Positions 1 to 5,496 of a DNA stretch of 10,506 nt are shown here, piece by piece. The position numbers were made by a program, and so were the translations under genes. This DNA comes from CBCXVS01 sp965178525 (lineage in GTDB: Bacteria; Tectomicrobia; Entotheonellia; Entotheonellales; Entotheonellaceae): assembly GCA_965178525.1 (NCBI GenBank), contig CBCXVS010000273.1:1-10506 (forward strand), given 5' to 3'. Every line of letters starts with the position of its first letter. The stretch's first letter is position 1. The notes under the pieces were generated by a model that did not search any database, had not been told where the DNA came from, and saw only the letters and a program-made list of their open reading frames with translations.

Positions 1-75
1 AAATGGACTTTTGAATTGGGCCAACCTGTTGATCTACTTAACCCTCCGCCTATTCTGCCAGGGGAACTTCGGGCT
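1..75. other. Sequence foreign to the truncated kinase, next to the left edge
   Basis: From about base 75 leftwards the hybrid kinase frame no longer matches its family, and it stops at base 34. The remaining bases should therefore come from an insertion or rearrangement. The inverted repeat of the IS at 2301-3305 is not recognisable here. Too little sequence is present to identify the source. Confidence 0.45.
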
Positions 76-1005
76 AAAAGGCGCAAAGATTTCGTTGTGG
101 TGCTCTGGGGCAATGCCGATGCCATTGTCTGTAATAGCGATATGCCACATCTCGTCCTCCCGCCAGCTGCGTACTGTGATGGCGGGAGGGGCAGCGCCCC
201 GGAACTTGAGGGCGTTGCTGAGGAGGTTTTGAAAGAGCTGTACGAGCGCCGTGACATCGCCACGCACACATGGCATGGTATGCACCTCGACCTGAGCGTG
301 GCTGTCTTCGATCACCGATGCCAGTTGCGCCAGGACGGTTGCCATCACGCTGGAAAGCTCAATAGGCCTGAGAGGGGTATCGGATCGGCCAACCCGGGTG
401 TAAGTGAGCAGCGCGTCAATGAGCCGATGCATTTGTTCGGTATTATTGACGACGAAGTCGAGGAGTTCGTGCTCTTCTTTGCTCAGCTTATCCTGACACT
501 TCTCTTGCAGGCGTTGGCAGAATTGCCGCACCCGCCTGAGCGGGGCTTTGAGGTCGTGAGCGGCGGTGGAGGCAAATTGTTTGAGTTCTTCTTGCGTTTC
601 GGCCAGTTTGCGGGTCAGGGTCACCTTTTCAATGGCATTGCTGATTGCCAGGTGAAGGGCTTCAGGGGTCAAATCTGCCTTCACCAGATAATCTTGGGCG
701 CCCCGCTTCATGGCTTCTACAGCGACCGCTTCGTTACCCTGACCAGTCAGGGTAATGACCGGGACATCATTGCCCGAAGCGCGAATGTCAGTCAGGACAT
801 CCAGGCCCGTGCGTGACCCGAGATGATAGTCAAGAAAAAGGCAATCGACCTGGTCATGGGCTAAGACCTCTTGGGCTGCCGCCGCGTTGGTGCAGTGAAT
901 GATCTGGCATTGGAGTTCCGACACCTTCTGCAGACGGCGGCGGAGAATACCGAAGTCTGCGGGATTGTCCTCAACGGCCACAATCGTGAGAGGTTTGTTG
1001 TTCAT
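34..1005 (-). CDS. Receiver-histidine kinase hybrid, 3'-truncated
   Basis: Cytoplasmic signalling protein: an N-terminal CheY-like receiver followed by a HisKA/HATPase_c kinase core, with no membrane segment. Seen: receiver at about residues 5-125 with acidic pair E12/D13, phosphoacceptor D59 in LFLDY, T87 and K109. The dimerisation box carries H150 in AAHDLKAPLR, the N box is LFQNLLSNALKF (about 257-268), the G1 box DNGIGIAP (293-300) and the F box IFAPF (306-310). After F310 the protein departs from the family and stops 13 residues later (SPKFPWQNRRRVK), so the ATP lid and the GTGIGL-type G2 box are missing. Start: ATG with GAAGG upstream, two bases after the stop of the receiver gene, so the two are co-transcribed and probably coupled. 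Without the G2 box, ATP binding and autophosphorylation are unlikely; the receiver could still work as a phosphate sink. The family is clear and the cause of truncation is inferred. Confidence 0.88.
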   Translation of the reverse strand: MNNKPLTIVAVEDNPADFGILRRRLQKVSELQCQIIHCTNAAAAQEVLAHDQVDCLFLDYHLGSRTGLDVLTDIRASGNDVPVITLTGQGNEAVAVEAMKRGAQDYLVKADLTPEALHLAISNAIEKVTLTRKLAETQEELKQFASTAAHDLKAPLRRVRQFCQRLQEKCQDKLSKEEHELLDFVVNNTEQMHRLIDALLTYTRVGRSDTPLRPIELSSVMATVLAQLASVIEDSHAQVEVHTMPCVRGDVTALVQLFQNLLSNALKFRGAAPPAITVRSWREDEMWHIAITDNGIGIAPEHHNEIFAPFSPKFPWQNRRRVK

Positions 1006-1007
1006 CG

Positions 1008-1475
1008 CTATGAGCCTTCACTGGGAGGAAGTACCACAAGCTGCAACCAATAGGCGCCCAACTCGTTCATCATGTCAATAAATTCATGAACGTCTATGGG
1101 CTTATTGATGAAGGAATTGCAGCCGAGATGGTAACTTTGCAAAGTGTCTTGTTCTTGCTTCGAGGTGGTGAGCACAACGACGGGAATGGTCTCCAACTGC
1201 CGGTTAGACTTCATCTGTTGGAGGACTTGTCTGCCATTAAGCTTGGGCATGTTCAGGTCTAAAAGCATCAGATCCGGTCTCGGTGAGCTTTTCGGATCGA
1301 TATATTGCTCAGGCCGCAGGAGATAATCCATCGCCTCCTTGCCATCTGAGACAATACGCAAGTCACACTGCATTTTCCCTTTTGCCAGCGCGCGTTGGGC
1401 CAGTCGTTGCTCGGCGGGACTATCTTCTGCCAATAATACGACTGCTCGTTTTATGCCTTCAGTTGGGGTTGGCAT
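1008..1475 (-). CDS. Stand-alone response regulator receiver, Rcp1/CheY-like
   Basis: Single-domain phosphoacceptor of 155 residues, probably shuttling phosphate between the flanking kinases. Seen: acidic pair E17/D18 in LLAEDSP, phosphoacceptor D73 in LLDLNMPKLNG, T103/T104 in VVLTTSK and K125 in FINKPID. The insertion between beta2 and beta3 (YLLRPEQYIDPK) is typical of Rcp1-type receivers that partner bacteriophytochrome-like kinases. There is no output domain. The frame is open far upstream, but the ATG at 1475 has GGGAG at good distance. A second ATG at 1487 would add MGES and has a weaker site. The gene overlaps the 3' end of the upstream kinase by 25 bases, and its stop lies two bases before the next start. 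This is a compact kinase-receiver-receiver/kinase cassette, and all conserved residues are intact. Confidence 0.93.
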   Translation of the reverse strand: MPTPTEGIKRAVVLLAEDSPAEQRLAQRALAKGKMQCDLRIVSDGKEAMDYLLRPEQYIDPKSSPRPDLMLLDLNMPKLNGRQVLQQMKSNRQLETIPVVVLTTSKQEQDTLQSYHLGCNSFINKPIDVHEFIDMMNELGAYWLQLVVLPPSEGS

Positions 1476-2320
1476 GCTTTCTCCCATCCACGTCCATCTT
1501 CCTGGCCCATCGTAGCTTCCGGAAGGGTGAAGCGAAAATACGCGCCGTTTCCTAGCTGCGATTCCACCCAAATTTTGCCACCGTGTCGCTCCACGGCCTT
1601 CTGACAAATCGAGAGTCCGATGCCAGTGCCTTCGTATTCCGTCATTCCATGTAGCCGTTTGAAGGGCTTGAAGATTTGCTCCGCGTATTCTGACTCCAAA
1701 CCGATACCGTTGTCGCGTACACCGAGCGTCCATACGTCGCCGGTGCGGTCTGCCGTGAGCTCGAGGACAGGTCGCTTGGCTCCGGCAAATTTCAACGCGT
1801 TTCCAAGGAGATTTTGGTAAAGCTGGGTGAGGAGGGTGGCATCGCCCTCTACGGCCGGTAGGGGGGCGCGGCACACTTCGGCTCCTGACTCTTCGATGCG
1901 GATCCGGAGCGCTTCTAGGGCATGGTCCACGCACTCGTCTAGCGCCACTGGCTCGGTCTTGACTGCGGCTCGGCCTGCCCGTGACAGCGCCAGTAAGTCC
2001 TGCACGAGCTGCTGCATGCGCGAGGCGGAGGCGGTGATATAAAACAGGTCTTCCGCCACGTCGTCGGGTAGCGAATCGCCGAGATCCTCTTTGAGCAGTG
2101 TGCTATAGGAAACCAGATTCCGTACCGGTTCCTGCAGATCATGGGAGGCGACATAGGTGAATTGGTCGAGTTCAGCGTTGAAGCGTTCGAGTTCATGCGT
2201 GCGCAACTGCAGCTCGTGTGTACGTTCTTCCACACGCCGTTCGAGTTCGGCATGGGCACGGTGCATGGCATTCCGTTCACGGCGCCTAGATTTATTAATA
2301 GAGTTGTTCCTCAATAGCAT
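1451..2320 (-). CDS. Histidine kinase core, 5' part lost to an IS insertion
   Basis: C-terminal, cytoplasmic part of a sensor kinase. Seen: a charged coiled-coil-like linker (about residues 12-50), a HisKA box with H60 in VASHDLQEPVR, N box LYQNLLGNALKF (168-178), G1 box DNGIGL (203-208), F box IFKPFKRLHG (217-225) and G2 box EGTGIGLSIC (230-239). The catalytic core is therefore complete. The first seven residues, MLLRNNS, are encoded by the terminal repeat of the adjacent insertion sequence. Host sequence begins at about INKSRRRER, a stretch that normally follows the last transmembrane helix in this type of sensor. The missing sensor is the substrate-binding protein at 3305-4327. The ATG at 2320 overlaps the transposase stop codon (TGA at 2311-2313), so reinitiation could give a soluble kinase; an internal Met at residue 19 is another option. 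The gene overlaps the receiver gene by 25 bases. Confidence 0.88.
   Translation of the reverse strand: MLLRNNSINKSRRRERNAMHRAHAELERRVEERTHELQLRTHELERFNAELDQFTYVASHDLQEPVRNLVSYSTLLKEDLGDSLPDDVAEDLFYITASASRMQQLVQDLLALSRAGRAAVKTEPVALDECVDHALEALRIRIEESGAEVCRAPLPAVEGDATLLTQLYQNLLGNALKFAGAKRPVLELTADRTGDVWTLGVRDNGIGLESEYAEQIFKPFKRLHGMTEYEGTGIGLSICQKAVERHGGKIWVESQLGNGAYFRFTLPEATMGQEDGRGWEKACQPQLKA
2301..2317 (+). repeat. IS left terminal inverted repeat
   Basis: GAGTTGTTCCTCAATAG matches the reverse complement of 3289-3305 at 15 of 17 positions. The kinase reading frame (minus strand) runs through it and takes its first seven residues from it. Confidence 0.8.
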
Positions 2321-2823
2321 AAGATCAGGTTCCCTAGCCCAGCCCAGATGCCCACCGAATCATCCTCAAAGTGATCTTTGCGGTTGCGGAAACGCTGCAC
2401 CAAAATGTTGAAACGCTTCATACCGCCGATGGCATGTTCGATCAAGATGCGAACTTGACTCACGGCATAATTCGCCGCCTGCTGCTCCGCCGTCAATTCT
2501 GGAGTCGGATTCGTCTTGCTCTTCCGGGGTTTCTTGTGTGGAATCTCAAGCATTTCGCCTTTGTAGTCCGACTGAATCCCCTGATAACCCAGGTGCACCC
2601 AAACTTCTACGTCACTAAACCGGTCTAAGTCCGGTGGGAACTCTTGTTTTAACATGCTGTAATCATGGTTGTGACCACTAAACGTACGGCCCAGAAAGAC
2701 GATCCATTTATCCGGCATCGACATCACTGTATTTTTCAGCGTATGGCTTTTTTTTACCACTATAGTGTTCACGTTGGGTCGTCTCATCTTGTGACCGGCG
2801 ATAGCTTCTTTCAGTCGCATCAA
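2311..2823 (-). CDS. IS5-family transposase, C-terminal frame (orfB)
   Basis: C-terminal half of the same DDE transposase. Recognisable sequence starts around the A8 tract (about 2755) with KKSHTLKNTVMSM; the roughly 20 residues before it are probably out-of-frame noise. Seen: GHNHDYSMLKQEFPPD, then VWVHLGYQG, then the glutamate motif in IRILIEHAI-like sequence (VRILIEHAIGGMKRF), ending in GNLILCY. Related transposases usually read DLGYQG or DxGYQG at the second block. Here a CAC codon (2593-2595) gives His where the catalytic Asp is expected. Joined to orfA the protein would be about 310 residues, normal for the family. The stop overlaps the start of the downstream kinase fragment. With both the frame break and the Asp-to-His change the element is probably immobile unless a helper copy exists. 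Confidence 0.82.
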   Translation of the reverse strand: MMRLKEAIAGHKMRRPNVNTIVVKKSHTLKNTVMSMPDKWIVFLGRTFSGHNHDYSMLKQEFPPDLDRFSDVEVWVHLGYQGIQSDYKGEMLEIPHKKPRKSKTNPTPELTAEQQAANYAVSQVRILIEHAIGGMKRFNILVQRFRNRKDHFEDDSVGIWAGLGNLILCY

Positions 2824-3235
2824 TAATCAGTTGATCCACACCTGACAACGCCTCCCTCAACGACTCTGGGGTCTTCAACTCTCGATAAGGCATGAGGTCT
2901 AACTGCACTAACGTGTCATACAGGATGGGAGAGAGCTTATGGAGATTTTCATTCGCTTTCGAACGTACCATACCAAATTGTGCACCAAGAACATCAAACG
3001 TCGGATACGTCTTGTAATAATATAGAACGAACAGGAGTTTGTCTGACAGAGTGGGTAATTTGCCTTTGATACCTGCACCCGGCTTTCGGCTGCGTTTGCC
3101 AGCTTGGACACCCTCCTCATAGCGTTTTTGCTGAGCCTGTTGATAGACGTGGCTGAAGGCGGGCAGCAAGAAGTCAAATTGCGTCTGAGACACACCGGTT
3201 AAGGCTTTCATCTGCCGATCATCTCGGATAACCAA
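2708..3235 (-). CDS. IS5-family transposase, N-terminal frame (orfA)
   Basis: N-terminal half of a DDE transposase. Seen: a helix-turn-helix-like region at about residues 60-100 (PTLSDKLLFVLYYYKTYPTF), as in the HTH that precedes DDE_Tnp_4 domains, and the first catalytic aspartate in LIIDATERSYRR (D139). Homology ends at HYSGKKK. The frame then runs past an A8 tract (2748-2755, minus strand) into PYAEKYSDVDAG and stops, while the expected continuation SHTLKNTVMSM lies in the other frame. The start used here is TTG (3233-3235); no ATG lies upstream in frame inside the element, and the next internal one is Met9 at 3211. The right-hand terminal repeat is just upstream. Alone it cannot be an active transposase. 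Confidence 0.82.
   Translation of the reverse strand: MVIRDDRQMKALTGVSQTQFDFLLPAFSHVYQQAQQKRYEEGVQAGKRSRKPGAGIKGKLPTLSDKLLFVLYYYKTYPTFDVLGAQFGMVRSKANENLHKLSPILYDTLVQLDLMPYRELKTPESLREALSGVDQLIIDATERSYRRSQDETTQREHYSGKKKPYAEKYSDVDAG
2748..2755 (-). other. A8 slippage or frameshift tract in the transposase
   Basis: Eight consecutive A on the coding strand, within GGTAAAAAAAAGCC. OrfA reads GGT AAA AAA AAG, whereas the conserved continuation reads AAA AAA AGC CAT. The required shift is +1 (equivalently -2), not the -1 typical of many insertion sequences. Transcriptional slippage on the run could restore the frame by losing one A (GKKSHTLKN) or gaining two (GKKKSHTLKN). A plain indel mutation explains it equally well. 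Confidence 0.7.
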
Positions 3236-3288
3236 TGACCTGGCTGGGCTCCCTCCATCGTTTGGGGGAGGATAGCCTACCTCATTAA

Positions 3289-3305
3289 CTATTGGGGAAC
3301 AACCC
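3289..3305 (-). repeat. IS right terminal inverted repeat
   Basis: Read on the minus strand this is GGGTTGTTCCCCAATAG, the partner of the left repeat. Its outermost G completes the TAG stop codon (3307-3305, minus strand) of the sensor fragment. Confidence 0.8.
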
Positions 3306-4327
3306 TAGTAAAAAGACTCCGGTTCATTCAATACGACGCTGTTTTCCGGAAGTTGTGCCAAGGGAATGTGATGGGCCTGTAGCGCCCAGAAATCAAACAT
3401 GGGCCGATTGCCTACCTGGTCGAGTATCGGGAGGTCGCGGGTTGATTCGCCCCGGAGTATCCGTAAGGCGAGCTGGGCCGCATAGCGGCCATGCAAGGTG
3501 CCATCGGCGACAAATCCGCCGACAACGCCTCCGGCTGCACCATTGCCCCACAGCGTATACACGGGCAATGCCGTGTGCTTCAGAAGAAAGTCATACCCGC
3601 CTGAGGGTGGCGCAAGTTGTCCATCCCGGTCCCGAAAGACTGAGAGGTACAGCAGGACAGAATTCTCCGGCAGATGGGCGAGCGCCTCTTTGACCTCAGC
3701 AAAGGTCCAGTTGCTGAGGTCGTTAAATTTCACGGTCGCTGACATCTTGGCTGCCACGGCATAATAATGCTGCAAGTGCAAGGCCGCCGTCGGGACGGCA
3801 TCCGCAATTGCGGTGATGTGTTTGGTATCCGGATGTAATTTGAGGATGAGTTCAAGGGTACGTTGAATATCGACCGTCTCGATGAGGCCAGTGAAACCCG
3901 AGTCATGCATCTGGTAGGCCTTGTCGCGATGATTTACCCCGCAAAACACGACGGGGATATGACGAAATAAAACGTCGCGGTTTTGGATGACGAAATCGAG
4001 TGCGTTATCGTCTGCGACGATCAGGATATCCGGCGGGGTGGCATATTTTTCGGCATACAGGGTTGCGAGACTAGAGAAAAGGATCTCGTTGGGAAAGCGC
4101 TTGCTGTCCATGTGTTCGATAAAAATTTCGAGATCGAGATCGCTTTGCTCCAACTCGGCCAGGAGGCTGCGGGTAATGTGGTCTTCCCACGCCATGCCAA
4201 TATTATAGGAGTTCAACACGAGGACACGGTGCTTCGTTGTACTCTGCACGGGTGTCGACCACAATATGATCGCCATGAGGGTCCATGGGAAAAGATGGCA
4301 CCGGATCGTCTGCAAGATGTCGTGCAT
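3305..4327 (-). CDS. Periplasmic ABC-type substrate-binding sensor domain, severed from its kinase
   Basis: The 340-residue product has a signal peptide or anchor at about residues 9-30 (FPWTLMAIILWSTPVQS), followed by a substrate-binding domain of the ABC_sub_bind type: VLVLNSYNIGMAWEDH, ILIVADDNALDFV, FCGVNH, then VPVYTLWGNGAAGGVVGGFV and GRYAAQLALRILRGE. Such domains often form the extracytoplasmic sensor of hybrid kinases, where a stretch like LPENSVVLNEPESFY leads straight into a transmembrane helix. Here the frame stops right after ESFY, in a TAG whose last base belongs to the IS. The kinase half resumes beyond the IS at INKSRRRER. As it stands the product would be exported with no link to the kinase. 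The ATG start has AGTAGGG about 11 bases upstream. A stand-alone binding protein is less likely, since no permease or ATPase gene lies nearby. Confidence 0.87.
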   Translation of the reverse strand: MHDILQTIRCHLFPWTLMAIILWSTPVQSTTKHRVLVLNSYNIGMAWEDHITRSLLAELEQSDLDLEIFIEHMDSKRFPNEILFSSLATLYAEKYATPPDILIVADDNALDFVIQNRDVLFRHIPVVFCGVNHRDKAYQMHDSGFTGLIETVDIQRTLELILKLHPDTKHITAIADAVPTAALHLQHYYAVAAKMSATVKFNDLSNWTFAEVKEALAHLPENSVLLYLSVFRDRDGQLAPPSGGYDFLLKHTALPVYTLWGNGAAGGVVGGFVADGTLHGRYAAQLALRILRGESTRDLPILDQVGNRPMFDFWALQAHHIPLAQLPENSVVLNEPESFY

Positions 4328-4644
4328 ATCGTGAACTGCCCTACTGCATGCACATCGTTTGTCGCCAACCGTGTTGGGTGCGGATTCCCAAAATTCACAT
4401 TAAGATGGGAGAACTCCCAAACGCTGGAATAGGCCGACGACACAATTGCATTGTATAACCTATCATGACGCTGATACCCTATGTTGCCTAACCATGGATA
4501 GGTCGTTGTGGGATGATATTGTTGGCATGTGGGTCTTATCGGCTCATAGCGGACAATTCCTTAATTAGGTTGCGCTAGGACGGTGATGGGAGGTGAGACA
4601 CAACCGTAATGGGGATGGCTCAAGGCGTTTGCATAGAGGCGTGG
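4328..4644. other. Intergenic region upstream of the sensor gene
   Basis: About 317 bases lie between the 3' end of the amidohydrolase gene and the start of the sensor gene, both on the minus strand. It should hold the sensor promoter and the end of the upstream operon. I see the palindrome at 4406-4419 but no convincing sigma70 pair and no classical hairpin-plus-T-run terminator. The short open frames here show no family features. Confidence 0.6.
4406..4419. promoter_or_regulatory. Palindrome, possible operator of the sensor gene
   Basis: TGGGAGAACTCCCA is a perfect 6-base dyad around AA, 79 to 92 bases upstream of the sensor start. On the minus strand a half-site-like TTTTGGGAA follows some 12 bases further downstream. 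The position suits a regulator-binding site. It could also be a small RNA hairpin, but no T-run follows. The binding protein is unknown. Confidence 0.35.
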
Positions 4645-5496
4645 CTACGTGTCGAGGATAGCTAATGCATCAGATAACCGGAGGATGACTTCCTGCAAGC
4701 AGGCACGCAGGCGGGCAATATTGGCATTGTTCTTGGCGGGAATTTTCCCGCGTGAGATCTGAGCAATAAACTCCTGCCGCGAGGTCATCATCAAGAGCGA
4801 GGAATTGATTTCGAGTTGAATCGCATGGATACGGTCTGTCTTGGGTTGGCCGTACGTGCGGATGATATTGCCGCCAACATAGCCGCTGATGTTGTGGTGT
4901 ACCTCAAAGCCATGCGCCGTGAACATCTCGGCCATGATTGCCTCTAAGATTTTATGACTGGTAATGCCATGTCTCGTCCCGATGATGATCTGATGGTCGA
5001 GCATGCGACGGGGGCTGCCGGTGTGGCCATCTAGGAGAAGCGCATAGCCATCGGTCGTGCGTATCTGGGTGAGCAAGGTTGCGAGGGTCGTGTAATAGGG
5101 ATCGTAGAAGCGTGCCAGACGCTCCTCCAGGTCGGCAGTAGAGAGGGGATGCGTGAAGATCGGCGCCTCTCGGATCGTATGGGTGCGGACGACTCCCCGT
5201 TGCGAACGTACCATGCCATTTTCCTGGTGGAAGTCGTTACGGCGGCGATTCACATCGACAAAGATGCGGGACAAGGGCGTCGTCAGTACCGTTGCGCCGT
5301 GCTCGTGGAGGTCGCCATACAAGTCGCCCACAAAGGTGTCGGCAAAACCGTATGCAAAGGTGCGAAACCAGGGCTCCGTATAATCCTCATCGGTAATATG
5401 GGACAGGGGCTGCGTGCCATAATGCGGAACACTCACGAGGATCGGCAGAGCCGTTACGGTCTTTGGGTACTTGATGATCGGAAAGGTGGTGCTCAT
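4645..5496 (-). CDS. N-formylglutamate amidohydrolase-family protein
   Basis: Predicted cytosolic metal-dependent amidohydrolase, 283 residues, a normal family length. Seen: SVPHYG (22-27), FVDVNRRR (79-86), the DGHTG metal/catalytic block (156-160), GYVGGNIIRTYGQP (205-218) and HAIQLEIN (224-231), which together define the family. Characterised members hydrolyse N-formyl-L-glutamate to formate and glutamate in histidine degradation, but no hut genes are present, so the substrate here is open; related N-acyl amino acids are possible. The start ATG overlaps the stop of the LarA-like gene in an ATGA (5493-5496), and no strong ribosome-binding site is visible, so translation is probably coupled to that gene. 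It is the last gene of the two-gene operon. Confidence 0.9.
   Translation of the reverse strand: MSTTFPIIKYPKTVTALPILVSVPHYGTQPLSHITDEDYTEPWFRTFAYGFADTFVGDLYGDLHEHGATVLTTPLSRIFVDVNRRRNDFHQENGMVRSQRGVVRTHTIREAPIFTHPLSTADLEERLARFYDPYYTTLATLLTQIRTTDGYALLLDGHTGSPRRMLDHQIIIGTRHGITSHKILEAIMAEMFTAHGFEVHHNISGYVGGNIIRTYGQPKTDRIHAIQLEINSSLLMMTSRQEFIAQISRGKIPAKNNANIARLRACLQEVILRLSDALAILDT

Larger units (their letters stand above)
2301..3305 (-). mobile_element. IS5-family insertion sequence, about 1 kb
   Basis: The element is bounded by imperfect inverted repeats: GAGTTGTTCCTCAATAG on the left, and GGGTTGTTCCCCAATAG when the right end is read on the minus strand (15 of 17 match). Both ends abut the dinucleotide TA (2299-2300 and 3306-3307), compatible with a short target duplication. 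It carries a DDE transposase split over two frames. The element lies between the sensor half and the kinase half of a histidine kinase gene, in the same orientation as that gene. Its right end supplies the G of the TAG that stops the sensor half. The exact boundary is uncertain by one or two bases, because TAG also occurs at both ends. The subgroup (possibly ISL2-like, from the DDE_Tnp_4-type protein) is inferred. Confidence 0.85.

Noticed and set aside
16..816. Long plus-strand open frame of 266 codons
   Set aside because: It lies antisense to the receiver-kinase hybrid, shows no domain or motif and has no ribosome-binding site; it is a mirror of the GC-rich kinase gene.
1476..1934. Upstream extension of the receiver frame to 308 residues
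   Set aside because: The extra residues are low-complexity Arg/Pro-rich sequence read out of frame through the kinase gene. The receiver domain and a good ribosome-binding site begin at 1475.
2748..2755. Classical programmed -1 frameshift in the transposase
   Set aside because: The -1 frame after the A-run hits a stop within four codons (GCC ATA CGC TGA). The conserved C-terminal half lies in the +1 frame.
2299..3308. A clean 3-base TAG target duplication around the IS
   Set aside because: TAG is present at 2299-2301 and 3306-3308, but the first copy overlaps the best inverted-repeat alignment, and host sequence is missing between the flanks, so these need not be duplicates of one target.
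3305..4327. Substrate-binding protein of an ABC importer
   Set aside because: No permease or ATPase gene is nearby, and the C-terminal NEPESFY followed by a kinase fragment beyond the IS fits a sensor kinase input domain better.
3983..4432. Plus-strand open frame of 149 codons over the sensor gene
   Set aside because: It is antisense to a gene with clear homology and has no supporting motif.
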